Source: Selaginella tamariscina (Eukaryota > Streptophyta > Lycopodiopsida > Selaginellales > Selaginellaceae). From it: a DNA stretch of 64,000 bases. Below the pieces are notes generated by a model. That model saw nothing but the letters and a program-made list of their open reading frames with translations. It was not told where the DNA came from and made no database searches. Where the stretch lies: positions 1-64,000 of the forward strand of contig PUQB01000948.1 of assembly GCA_003024785.1 (NCBI GenBank), read 5' to 3'. Made by a program: the position numbers and the translations under genes. Below, piece by piece: positions 25,501 to 37,927 of the stretch (its first letter is position 1; every line of letters begins with the position of its first letter).

Positions 25501-27731
25501 CACAACCCTGTATTATATCACCTAACAATAGGGGTAATATTAGCAAATTCATGATTGGAAGGTCTTGTCGGAGTGAATTTTGAAAAGGTTAAAGGTTAAG
25601 GCATGTCTCTAGGCCTCCTCTCCTCCATATTAAGCTAAGAGTAGTGTCAGAGTTTTAACCCAAATGGCCAACATGTGGTTGCTAAGTGGCCATTCAGCGT
25701 CATCACCTTGTGTGAGCAACACTAAGTCTTTCAAGATAACCCTAAAAGTCTGACTCAAGGGCCCAATTAAGCAAAAGACATAGAGTTCTACCCTAAGTCC
25801 CCTAGAATGACCATCCCTTGAACCCTAAGGATAACCCGAGTAAACTTTAAGATCATATCCCAGTAGACCTAGATTGGCTCATGCCCTAACCACAAAGGAG
25901 ATGTGTTTCACACATACCCCGTGATAGAGCTAAGGCATCGTCACTTACCCCTTGAGGAATCACCCTCATTCGGAGTACAACCCCTTTAGGGCGACAAGGG
26001 GTACCCTAACCACGACTAACCCCTAAGGGTTTGGGTGGCCAAGTCATACCCTAGACCTAGGGTTAATACTTAGTGAGGACAGAGTGTGCACCGTAGGCAG
26101 ACACAAGTGTTTTACTAAACAAACTCCCTAAGGCTAGGTTTGGATAACCCTAAGTACATGACCTTGCGAGTGTTTCACGAAAAGGCTCATGCTAACAAGC
26201 TTAGGTTGTTCAACCCTTGGATTCCAAGGAGAACACCCCTAGCCAAGTGTGCCTAAGCACACCTAGTTACGAGACCTAACCTCCCTTGAGCAAATGCCCA
26301 AGGCTTAGCACCCTAGTGCGAGCACAAGCATGTGTTTTAAGTATCCAACCCCTTGGCGACAAGCCCATGACACAACCCCAAAGGGCGTGCCTCAGCGTTG
26401 TATCGTGTGACATCTAGCCCAGTGTCACATCTCCATGTGATACTGCCTTCCACGATGTTGCCATAGCCCTTAGATTCGAGAGTTGCACCAAGTGCCACAA
26501 ACGTGGCTCCTAAATGCCAACTCTAGAACTCCTTAGTGAACCCTTAGGCACTAGGTAATGTGAACATGTTAAACAAGATCCCACTTCCACAATTGGACAA
26601 GGACACGGATGTGCCTTACTTGGCCGTGAGTGCTACACCTAGCTTGACGTGGAGGAGGAGGCTGGAGACAAGTCTCAACCTCAGCCTCTTGGAACATGCA
26701 TTCCGACAAGACCTCCCAGGCATGGATTCGCCAACGTTAAGGGTGTGCTACCCTGAAGGTGGGACATACCCCTGTCATTTGGAAGTTAGGGCGGCACAAT
26801 AGAGGGTTGTGCCTTAATGACACAAGCTAAAGCTTGCATCGGTAGAAGAGAAACGAACTCAGTCATGAACCTAGGAGCTCTCCTACTCATACTCTATCTT
26901 ATTTATGTGACAGATCCCCCTTTTTTCCTAAATGTGTATGTGGGCTGGCATGAATTTAGCTAGCCCTTTATTAAGTTAATGAGAGATAACTCTAACCCTA
27001 AAACCCTACCCAATTTTTAGGGCATGGGTTAGAGCAACCCTAGGGGTGTTCCTAACCCTACTAAACATGTCGAACTCATCTACATTAACCAATCAGCCTA
27101 ATTGGGACGTCAAAACTGGGGGTGGGTTTCTATAAGGTAAGTTTTAGATTCGCTTAGAATTTCCTACAAATACCTAATGACACTCAGCCGGACCATCACT
27201 AGATACCCAAGTGCACTAGGTGGGCCTGTTTCATACTACATCTAGGGTCCATCAACATAGTACAGTAGGTAACAATAGTTAACGTCCAAAATAAAGGGTC
27301 AAGTCATAGTAAGAACTATGACAAGTAGAATTCACAATTAAGTAGGGCACATATGTGTTCTTATCCCATTGTGGACATGAGATCTTTGATTACAGGTATT
27401 CTTTACCATATTATTTTTAAGGGTTCACAAAGGGGCTTTAGAGTTGACGTCTGCGAGTCATGTTTGTGGCACCTAAGTGTAACTTTTGAGTTAGGGACTA
27501 TGACGAGATAGCCCACATTTTGAAACAATGTCACATAAACATGTGACACTAGGTTAGATGACAAATGGAGCATTCTAAGACGATTGTTGAGGTTGTAGAC
27601 TATTTTTTAACTCATTTTATAAAGGATGAACTTTAAGTTTAGAGACTTATGTGAGTTTGATCTAGCTTGATAGTTCTCTAAAGCATGGTGAGAGACTTGG
27701 TTGAGTTGAACCATGCCAAGTCAAAGGTCAG
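25500..27731. repeat. Decayed dispersed repeat with a divergent inverted repeat
   Basis: Non-coding repeat rich in CCCTAAG/CCCTAACC words. About 26405-26545 and, in reverse complement, about 27435-27575 can be aligned along roughly 140 bp; shared blocks include CAGTGTCACAT/TAGTGTCACAT, GTGCCACAAAC and GTGAACCC. These are two inverted copies of one old element. The open frame at 26560-26802 lies between them and shows no family signal. Confidence 0.5.
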
Positions 27732-28618
27732 TGTCAAGCCACAATCCAAGAACAAGGAAGCTTGACTCAGGAGTAGGACAAGGGAGCTTGACTCAAAAAG
27801 CAGGACAAAGAGCAGGACAAGGAGCATGACAGGAACTAGGAACTTAGGAGCAAGATAAGGAGCAGGACAGGAACTAAGAACTCAGGAGTAGGACAAGGAA
27901 CTAGGAACTTAGGAGCAGGACAAGAACTAGGAACTCAAGAGCACGACAGGAACTAGGAACTCAGGAGTAGGACAAGGAACTAGGAACGCAGGAGCAAGAC
28001 AAGGCATAAGATAGGAATTAGAAACTCAAGAGCAGGACAAGACGCAGGACATTAACTAGGAACTCAGGAGTCAGGAGTAGGATAAAAGGGAGCTTGACTC
28101 AGGAACAGGACAAGGAGCAGGACATGAACTAGGAACTCAAGAGCAGGACAAGGCGCAGGACAGGAACTAGGAACTCAGGAGTCAAGAGTAGGACAAGGGA
28201 GCTTGACTCATGAGCAGGATAGGAAGTAGGACATGAACTGGAGCAGGACAGGAACTAAGAACCAAAAGCAGGATGAGAACCAGGAATAAGATAAGAGCAG
28301 GAGGCAAGGAGCAAGACAAGAATAAGACAAGAACAAGGAACAAGAATGATCGTAGAATGACTGGTGTTGATAGTAATTGATTGTACAACAATTAGGCCGG
28401 AGCTTTTATGCTCACAACTCTAAGAGCTAATCTGGTCATGAGCCTAATCTAGTCATGAGCTAAAAATGGTGACCCTTATCCTGAAGGTATATCCTATAGG
28501 CATATCCTATAGGTATATTCTATAGGAATATCCTATAGTCATATCTTGTAGGTATATCCTGTATCCTATATTCTGTATCCTATATTCGAAATTCTGCATT
28601 CTATATCGGGTTGTGACA
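27732..28618 (-). repeat. 3' LTR of gypsy copy 2, minisatellite-expanded
   Basis: Begins TGTCAAGCCACAATCC and ends GGGTTGTGACA, the same ends as the LTRs of the 46.8-52.9 kb element. The first two-thirds is a minisatellite built from variants of AGGAACTAGGAACTCAGGAG and CAGGACAAGG. It is about 890 bp long, against about 510-540 bp in the intact element. Confidence 0.8.
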
Positions 28619-31600
28619 GCACCTCCTTTTTAAAAGACGGGTTTCGTGATTCTTAGGACCTGGTTTAGCAGGATAATGCCGATGGAAGGCAGCAACCTTG
28701 AAAGAAGCAAAAAGTAAATTGGATGCAGGTTCCCAAGTGCGATCGGTAGGCAAATAACCTTTCCAATCCACCAGGTATTGAAGTTGGCGACGATGAAGAC
28801 GAGAATCCAAGGATGGCTACAACTTCATACTCAGGTTCATCGTTAATGACCATATGAGGGGGAAGAGAAGAAGCACAACTAGGAAGAGAAGAAGGATGAT
28901 ATGGCTCCAACAAAGAGGTGTGAAACACATAATGAAGTTTCACCGTAGATGGTAACTCGAGCCGGAAAGCTACAGGATTGACCTTAGCCGCAATCCTGTA
29001 AGGGCCCAATCGTTGAAAATCCAACTTAGAAGAAGGCCTGTTGGTGCGAATATGCCGACAAAGAAGCCACACAAGATCACCAATCTTGTATGCAGGTGCC
29101 GATTGACGGTGAGCATTAGCATGATGTTTGTACCGTTCCTGTACCTGTTGAAGATGAACCTGGAGATCATCATGTACCTGATGAAGATGTTGGAGACGAT
29201 CCTGTACTATAGGAGTGAAAGAAGGAGAAGCAGGAGGAGCAAAGTCAAAACGTGGATGATAGCCTATAAGAGAGAAAAAAAGGTGTTTGGCCTGTAAATG
29301 TGTGAACGGAGTTGTTGTAGGCAAACTCTGCCATAAGAAGAAGGTCCAACTAGTTGTCATGTTGGTAATTGATAAAGTAACGAAGATATTGCTCCAAGCT
29401 TTGAATCGTACGTTTTGACTGCCCATCAGTTTGTGGATGATATCCTGAAGAAAGATCCGCTTTAACTTATAAACTTCAGAGAAGCTCTCTCCAAAATTTA
29501 GATATGAATTGTGGGCTTTTATTAAAAATAATGTTCTTAGGAAGACTATGATGTTGAAAAACTTCGCGGATCACCAACTCAATAGTTGTCTGACATGTAG
29601 CTGTCTTGTTACATGGTAGGAAATGAGCTTGTTTGGTAAAATAGTCAACCACCACAAGAACTGCATCAAATCCACGAGGAGGAAGATCTGTGAGGAAATC
29701 CATAGAAATGGACCTCCAAGGAGCAGAAGGAACAAGAACAGGTCGAAGAAGACCAGAGGGTGCGTGACGAGGCATCTTCGACCTGTTGTAGGTGTCACAA
29801 CTCCGTACAAACTTTTCTACAAAACCTCGCAACCCAGGTCACCAATAGTTGTGAGTCACCAACTCAACTGTCTTGGCCACACCAAAATATCATGTAGCCG
29901 GGGTATCATAACAATCATGTACCACGCGAGTCCTGTAAACACCAACATGAATGTACAGGAGACCTCTTGGTACAGGAGTCCGTCCTATATGGCGAACAAC
30001 TTGTAGTCTGAACGGGAACTGGAAGAAGAGGAACTTGCAATGTCAGGATTAATGTGTGAGAACACATTCTTTGCCAAGTCGTCTGTAGCCAATTACAAAT
30101 GGATGTTCTGTACAAGAGTTGAATCTGCTGGAGCCTGATGAACCTGTAGTGCTAATGAACTGACAGGAGGTGAATCAGGAGTGGAAAGAGCCTGCGGATG
30201 TGCTGAGGAACTAACATAAGATGAATCTTATCGAGGAGGAATCTTCAACACTGATATAGGATTGGAAGAACCCTGTACAAGAATCCGGGAATTTACAGGA
30301 GTGGAGAGAACCTGCGGATGTGCTAAGGAACTGACATGAGGTGAATCCTGTCGAGGAGGAATCTTCAACACTGATACAGGAGTGGAAGAACCCTATACAG
30401 GAATTCGTGAACTTGCAAGAGTGGAGAGAGCTTGCGGATGTGCTGAAGAACTAACATGAGGTGAATCCTGTCGAGGAGGAGTCTTCAACACTGATACAGG
30501 AATAGGCACAGTCAATCCTGTAGCTTGTACTGGGACGTATCCTACACGCAAGAAGGTACAAAATTGATCTTGGCTGCCAGAAAGGAAAACGTGAGCGTCC
30601 TAGACCTCCAATCGATTTGAAAATTTGCAACCACGAACCATGGCATGCCCAAAAAGATGAGAGTCGACCGAGTCTTGATCAAGTTGAAGAAAATCAAATA
30701 GTTGAATGCGCCATGACTGCAAAAGAGAGGTGTGGTAGCATGAATAACTGCGCCTGAAGTAATCAGACGACCATCGGCCACCTCTACAGGAACTGCACAC
30801 TTCAACTTCACCACCAGAATGCCATGTTGAGTTGCAAAAGTGTCATCCATGAAGCATGCATTTGCACCAGTGTCTAACAGGGCAAACTCTTGAGCTCTCG
30901 ATTTTGAGGCGAATGTGTACAGGAAACTTGAGTGATGGAATGGTATGAGCAACACTAATGGAGCATGCACCTATGTCCAACTTTGCGGCTCCTAGACATA
31001 GTGGACATTGAATTTCAGCTTCAACTTCACGCGTTTTGAACTTCCTGGCTTTAGCAGGACATTCTGCCACCTTGTGTCCTGCTTCACCACAATACAAGCA
31101 TAAGTTCTCACCACGATGATGGTTCTTCTCCGCAGCTGAAAGTGGACCACGCTTGTATTTCTCAACTTCCATAGGGACTATTCCAAAAGGTGTCGCAGGA
31201 ACATGTGCTACAGCTGCAAGATTGGCTTGCAAGAACTACTGACGGGATTTTTCTTGAAGATGCTCGAACAAACGATTGTCGCAGCGAACGGCTTGTTGCA
31301 TGATCTCTGCTAATGTTTGGGCATCCAATAACGTATGGAGAAGTCCGTCACGTCATCCCTCAACCCAAAATAGAAGTGTTCAATCAATGTAGTCTCGTCC
31401 CATGGAATGTTCTTGCTGAAATTCGGAAGCATAGATGGAAGTTGGTCGGAATCCTTGTGTGAGCTTCCTTAACTTTGTGCATGCGGAATGGTACTTATTG
31501 GGATCTCCAAAGTAGGTTTTAAAGGCAGTCACGAAACCTTCAAAGTTTTTCATCAATGGGTCATCACGCTCCAGAAAAGGGGCAACCTAAGCCCGTGGAG

Positions 31601-32036
31601 ATCCAACTAGTAAGGATGTCAAAAGGCTAATCTTTTGTGCATCAGTTGAGTAGCAGCGTGGTTGCATGCGGATCAAAAGCCTGATCTGATTCAGGAAATC
31701 TTGAAAATCAACGTGATTGCCATTGAACTTCTTTAGCATGCTGATATTTGGTTCTAAAGAAGAATTCAATGAAGAGGAAATCATGGATGTTTGAGAGAGA
31801 GCCTGCGCAGCAGCCTTGGAGGATGCATCAGCAGCTGCATGCACCACGTTGGTGGAACCTTGCAGATCTGTGGCCATTTGGCGCAAAGTGGCCAGCTCAT
31901 GAAGCAACATTTGATGCTCACGTTGAAATTGCTCAAAATCTGCCATGATCATGAAAGAAAGAAAAAGGAGAAAAACGAGGAGGGAAAAAAAAAGTAACTG
32001 AAAATTGGAGAGCTATAAAAGCAATTACTATTAAAC
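28619..32036 (-). mobile_element. Gypsy copy 2 interior lacking reverse transcriptase and RNase H
   Basis: Minus-strand gag (31952-31590, starting MIMADFEQFQREHQMLL), zinc knuckle CLYCGEAGHKVAECP (about 31130-31080), protease ALLDTGANACFMDD (about 30890), integrase (about 29832-28900, with FVRSCDTYNRSKMPRHAPSG) and chromodomain (about 28860-28640, with [18 protein letters not shown]). The RT/RNase H block of the intact relative, roughly 48810-50590, is missing: the spacer joins directly to pre-integrase sequence near 30157. A roughly 120-bp spacer unit is present about three times (30157-30500). Frameshifts are numerous. It is non-autonomous. Confidence 0.85.
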
Positions 32037-32670
32037 TGTCAAGCCACGATCCAAGAACAAGGGAGCTTAACTCAGGTGTCAAGCCACGATCCAGGAACCA
32101 GGAAGAGAGCAGGATCCCAAGAACAGGAAGGCTTGACTCAGGAACAGGACCGAGAGTAGGACGGAACTAGGAACAGGAACAGGACGGATCCAAGAGCAAG
32201 ACAGGATCAGGATAGGATTCGGGAGCAAGACAGGATCCAGAAATAAAACAGAAATAGGACAGGATCCGAGAACAAGACAGGAGCAGGACAGGATCCAGGA
32301 GCAGGACAAGAAACAAGAGCGAGACAGGAGCAGGACAGGAAACAAAACAAGAACAAGACAAGACGAGATTGATCGTAGTAAGACTGGTGTTGATAGTAAT
32401 TGATTGTACAACAATTAGGTCGGAGCTTTTATGCTCACAACTCCAAGAGCTAATCTAGGCATGAGTGCTAAAAGTGGTTGCATGCATGCAAAGTGACTGC
32501 AAGATGAGTCCACATGTCCCTTATCCTCTAGGCATATCTTGTGGCATATCCTGTAGGAATATCCTGCAACCGTATCCTGTGTCCGGAATCCTGGTAGGAA
32601 TATCCTATAGGAAAGTCTTGCAACTCATATCCTGTATCCGGAATCTTGTATCCTGCATCGGGTCATGACA
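32037..32670 (-). repeat. 5' LTR of gypsy copy 2
   Basis: TGTCAAGCCACGATCCA occurs at 32037 and again at 32077, a small tandem duplication at the LTR edge. The end is GGGTCATGACA at 32670. The interior has the same CAGGATCC/CAGGAACAGG minisatellite and the TATCCTGTAGGAATATCC block as the other LTRs. Confidence 0.75.
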
Positions 32671-33490
32671 TCAGGAGTAGAACAAGGGAGCTTGACTCAG
32701 GAGCAAGACAAGGAGCAGGATAAGAACTAAGAACTCATGACCAGGACAAGGAGCATGACAAAAATTAGGAACTCAGGAGCAGGACAAGGAGTAGAACAGG
32801 AACTAGGAACTCAAGAGCAGGACAAGGAACTAGGAACTCAGGAGCAGGACAATGAACTAGGAACTCAGGAGCAGGACAAGGAACTAGGAACTCAGGAGCA
32901 TGACAGGAACTAGGAACTCAGGTGTAGGACAAGGAGTAGAATAGGAATTAGGAACGCAGGAGTAGACAAGGCACATGACAGGAACTAGGAACTCAGGAGC
33001 AGGACAAGGCGCAGGACATGAACTAGGAACTCAGGAGTTAGGAGTAGGACAAGGGAGCTTGACTCAGGAGCAAGATAAGGAGCAGGACAGGAACTAGGAA
33101 CTCAGGAGCAGAACAAGGTGCAGGATAGGAACTAGGAACTCAGGAGCAGAACAAGGTGCAGGATAGGAACTAGGAACTCAAGAGTCAAGAGTAGGACAAG
33201 GGAGCTTTTGACTCAGGAGCAGAATAGGAAATAGGACAGGAACTAGAGCAGGACAGGAACTAAGAACCAGGAGCAGGATGAGAACTAGGAACAAGACAAG
33301 AGCATGAGGCAAGGAGTAAGACAAGAACAAGACAAGAAGAAGGAACAAGAATGATCGTAGAATAAATGGTGTTGATAGTAATTGATTGTACAACAATTAG
33401 GCCGGAGCTTTTATGCTCACAACTCCAAGAGCTAATCTAGTCATGAGTCTAATATAGTCATGAGCTAAAAATGGAGACCCTTATCCTATG
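32671..33490 (-). repeat. Extra partial LTR of the same gypsy family
   Basis: A further minisatellite block (AGGAACTAGGAACTCAGGAG variants) and the conserved tail with GTTGATAGTAATTGATTGTACA closely follow the organisation of the long LTR at 27732-28618, but it stops before the terminal TATCC block. It has no interior of its own and is probably a remnant of another insertion or of a recombination. Confidence 0.65.
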
Positions 33491-34980
33491 GACCCTAGGA
33501 CTTGGAGTTGAAACAAAGTGCATTTAGTTCCCCACACTAAGATAGAAAGTGAGTCCTATCACCCAAGGGTGGAATCGAAATAAATGTTTACGAGCCCCTT
33601 TGGATATCCAATGAGAAAGATGAGGAGTACTTGCTTAAACAAATGAAACATGTGATGGAAAGGAGGGATGCCTCCACTAGTCAAGAGGGACACCTCTATT
33701 AATAAATAAGGGAAACCTTAATGCAAAGAAGTTGAAAAGGGGGGATGACCTATAGGTGGAATAAGGGCCTCGCGAACCCTTGTTACATTCGATATGGAAA
33801 TTCCCCCAAGTTGGTGAAGACACCAACTTGAGTGGAAACGTGATGTATGTTACACCCTTTGGACCTCAAACTAACCATTAGGATTTATGAACTAACACTT
33901 GGCCTTAAGAAGTTGGGTTAGAAATTTGGGTTAGTGGATTGACCCTTGGAAAAAGACAACATGGGTTGGAAATGCAAGGTACCATGTGGGAAAACACGAG
34001 AGACAAAGTCCTAGCAGAAGAGGAAAGATAACCCAAGTTAGGGTTTTTGCAACCTTAACCCGAAAATGAGAAAAGTGGTTATGAAGGTGGATTACTACAT
34101 GGGAAACATGCTCCCTTGAATGACGCTTGTGTGCTCAAATAGGGCTTAGGGTCAACCCCAACCCATAGGCCAAAAAAAGTATAAACATGTTTATTTTGTC
34201 ATGAGAACCATGGATGCAAGTTGTAATTAAAATGGGCATGGCTATAGTCCCATTTCCTAATAATTAGCAATTTTAGCTATTTAATTAGCATTTTTTAATA
34301 TTAAAGGAATATTCTTTAGAATATATGTTTGAAAACAGAATATTCTTTAGAATATTCTATTTTGTATTCAACCCTTTAATAAATTATAGCATTCATTGAA
34401 CAAAAATTAATATTAAATTATATAATATATTGCCTAATATAACAATTAAGGAAGAGCATAAGAGGTACATTATATAAATATTAATGTTGTTATTAAAATA
34501 TTAATATTTAAATATAACATTATTAATTAAAAATTTGTAATAGTAATAATATATATATAATATACAAAATCCTATAATAATATAGTTAAGTAAACAATTT
34601 GGTACTATTATTAAAGAGTTTATAATAATTATGAATATTAAATATATGATATTTTATAATTTTGTAATTGCTTTAAGCTTCAGAAAACATACATTCCTTT
34701 GTAGTTTTGTTAATTGTGACTTTATCAATGCTTCTTAACATCCACCCATATCGAATGAATTTAACATTTATAAAACATGCTAGGTCTTTTTGATTGGGAA
34801 ACCATGTTTTCTCTAGGCATCCATTATATCTTTTGCTCTCCTTCTCATGTCGCCTTTTTTGTGGTTTGAACTATGCAACTTTAACAATACTATTTTTTGT
34901 GATTACTTCAGGTATGTCGATAATTTGACCCATCCAAATAGGTTGATTATATGACGCATTTGGAATAATGAAAACCATCA
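33491..34980. other. Non-coding spacer, strongly AT-rich after 34250
   Basis: No gene seen. 33491-34200 resembles old repeat sequence; 34300-34420 has ATTCTTTAGAATAT direct repeats; the remainder is AT-rich. Confidence 0.4.
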
Positions 34981-37787
34981 TTAGTTTTTGAAGATCCTGG
35001 CAGCAATAAAGTATGCTTTAGGTTTTTGGTTCCTTTGTCCAACAAAGTGTGGGGTTTGCACTTCCACATCACTACTGGCTTCTATGTCGTCTGTGCTCAG
35101 TGATGTCATTTCAATCTCCTCTCGCCACCTTGTTTTAGGCCAAAAAGGGTGTTGCAATTCTGTACTTGTGACAGTAGGCCCTTCCAACTCTCGAACAACA
35201 GTCTCCCAATAGTCGACCACATGCTTATATAGTTCTGAGTAACCAGTTGCCTTATCAGAATTCTTTGGCATCGATTTTTGAACCCATGCCACATATTTTT
35301 TGATGCCATCAATAATAACCTCTTGTTCCTTGAGCTGGGCACTCAATGGAATAGGGTCTGGTTGTCCTTCTGGGAGAAGTGGCTTTCCATTCTCTCCACT
35401 TTTGAAGAGCATTAACCCTCTTTCGGTAACCACTCCTGCTCTGATGGCCGTAACTTGTACTGCATAATAGGTATACCATCTCGTATGGAGAAAAAGAATT
35501 GTAGCGGCACAAGGTGACCAACTAAAGAATCACTCCCTCTTTTATATACTCCTTGAGAAATTTTTTGAAGTCTGGCACCTCAGTCACAAGCAAAGCACAA
35601 CTTTTTTTGGAGATGCAATTTTCAAAAAGATTCATCATATGCGGTAAGGTAAGTGCACTTGTCCTTTTTGTAGAGTTGGAGACCTTGCTGAAGAACGCAT
35701 CAATATCTTCATGAGTGTGACCAACCATAAGAAAACTGAGCGTGATTGTTTCAAACACACCTTTGGCAACAAGCATTGACAAGTATGCTAGCACATATCT
35801 AGAAAATAAAAGTAAGTATGAGCTTGAGAAACCCTTAAGTAAAATGATTTACCTATTTTTGTTCTCGCCTGCACAATTATCCATCTGTAAAAGCAAATGA
35901 CGAGGAAGCTTATTTGATGTTGAGGACACATGTACACTATTTGAGCTAGATCCCTCCACTGAACCTGAACTCTCAACAGGGCCATCTGTTTTTTGTGCAG
36001 GCTGCTGACAATGCCTCTCATATTCCCAAGTAGCCTCAAGTGCAGACGTGTTCATGAGAGCATTATGTAAAGGTTGAAGGTGTTGTTTCTTCACTTTGAG
36101 ATCACTGATAGGACTTGTCTGTGAGTGGGCTTCAAGGTTTCTGAAACACATGGCCAACGACCCAATAGTGAAATTGGAGTCGCTAGACCAATGTGGAAGT
36201 GAAAAGTGTCCATATGACTCACAACCGTGTCCATGTGTTAGCACACCTGTCAATGAAATCGGAAGTTTCATGACATTTCCAAGGCACTTTGGTGTTGCAA
36301 CGAGCTTTGGAATGCTGGTCTTTGAATGATCCATCTTGTCATGGATCAAGCACAGGTACTCTGATGGGCGTGACACAGAAAGCATGCGGTGTGCATAGTA
36401 CTGAGACCGGCAAGTTTGTTGTGCAATCATGTGGGCCTCCATCTTCTTTTGAATGGCAGTGATCTCCACCAAGGTTTTTGCACAAGCCTCTGCAGCCTTC
36501 AATGATGTACAAGTGTCACACTTGGAAAAGCTAGAGTGTTTTGCAATCTCCACATCCTTAAAATGAGTATTCCATATGTTGTTGAAGGTACCAGTGCAGA
36601 TTGCTTCCCATCAACTGAGGCACTTGTTCACATGTTCACACAGCTTCAATTGAGTGTAGATGAAGGCAAAACCTTGAGATTTTCCCTGACCCCTGCATTT
36701 GTGGTTCGGCATTTGTGAGGCATCCTGTCTGCATTTGCTTCCACAAAAGCCTTGAGTATCTCTATGGCTGCCATAATGTGAGAGCGGGTTTTGACCAAGC
36801 AGTGTTCCCATGTACTGAGGTTCGCGCTCCATCTAGCCACTCATCCCTCCGACGGTAGAACGTGGTCTTTGGGATCCCGTATATACTGTACCAAGCTTTG
36901 AAGCAGATGGCCACCTTATTAAATACCATGGATGTACTCTGATAACCTGTGTCCGAGGCCATTCCATCAATACACCCAGTTAGTGCAGCATATACAAACT
37001 CATGCCTTTGCTTTTGGGTGAGCGTACGAAAGACATGTCTACATTGGGTAATTTCATTCCGGTCTGCCATCTGACAACACTTCTTCTTGCAGCAGTCAAT
37101 CGTGGAAATGCTCGTAACACTTTCGGAAGATGTAGGATCCATCTTACCCTCTTGCTGAAACTTGCAGGGGAAGATCTGCAACCCATGAATCGCCTTTTTC
37201 TTACAATAGGACCAATGCAAGGAACCTCTTCAAATATGAGTTGTTCTTCCGGGTTGTTATTATTGAAATCCAACCCAGAATATGTTGAACCATCTTGCCG
37301 TCTTAATTCAGATGTTCGCCACCTCACGAGGGATCCAGGATGCAAAGTGCCATTAGGTGAAACTCTGTCACAACTACACCCACGAAGTCGGACCCTAGTT
37401 TCTCTTCTGACACTGCTTCCATTGGATTTATAGCTGTGATGATGCCTCTCCCAACCTCAATCTCATGAAGAAAGAGAATCACCTCATCCATCACAGCAGG
37501 CAAGCCATCATCTGGAAAACTCGTGCTACTGTTTGTTTGTGACTCTGTATATTCTGTGTCAGCCTTGACTTCATCCAAATTCCACAATACAGGAGAACCC
37601 TCCTCAAATTCCATTCCAGGAACCTCAACATGCTTGAAAATGGTGTTCACCCATACGTACACACAAGATCCTTGGGCAATATTGTGACATGATGCATTAT
37701 CATCTCGAACTTCCACAGTTCCAGTGCCAACTATCTCGTTGTTCCGAAGAAGACATACTTTATCTCCAGTATTATACATATTGTCCT
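34981..37787 (-). pseudogene. DUF7869-type protein with DUF8039-like N-terminus, decayed
   Basis: The first visible exon starts after an acceptor at 37787 and encodes GDKVCLLRNNEIVGTGTVEV and SCVYVWVNTIF, resembling the DUF8039 domain of plant transposon-associated proteins. Next come CCKKKCC, HVFRTLTQKQRHEFVYAALT, IYGIPKTTFYRRRDEW, FVEANADRMPHKCRT, KHSSFSKCDTCTSLKAA, CLIHDKMDHSKTSIPKL, LLQMDNCAGENKNR, an intron, then LSFLMVGHTHEDIDAFFS. The three acidic motifs (HDKMD, QMDN, HEDID) look like an RNase H-type nuclease arrangement; that is my inference. At least three frame changes (near 37200, 36800 and 36650) break it, and frame changes recur after 35525. The first coding exon begins at an acceptor, so a 5' exon lies further right. 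Confidence 0.75.
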
Positions 37788-37927
37788 GCACATAAATAAT
37801 TGTGTTATTTATGATATCTGTTTATGCAATATTTTAAGAAATCATAACTGCGTTGCTTAATAATATGCATGTGCAATAATACATAATTATATAAAATAAT
37901 ATCTCATGCTTTATTAATACAACTGAT

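Noticed and set aside
26560..26802. 80-residue frame in the repeat between inverted arms
   Set aside because: No recognisable family, no splice partners, and the surrounding sequence is non-coding repeat.
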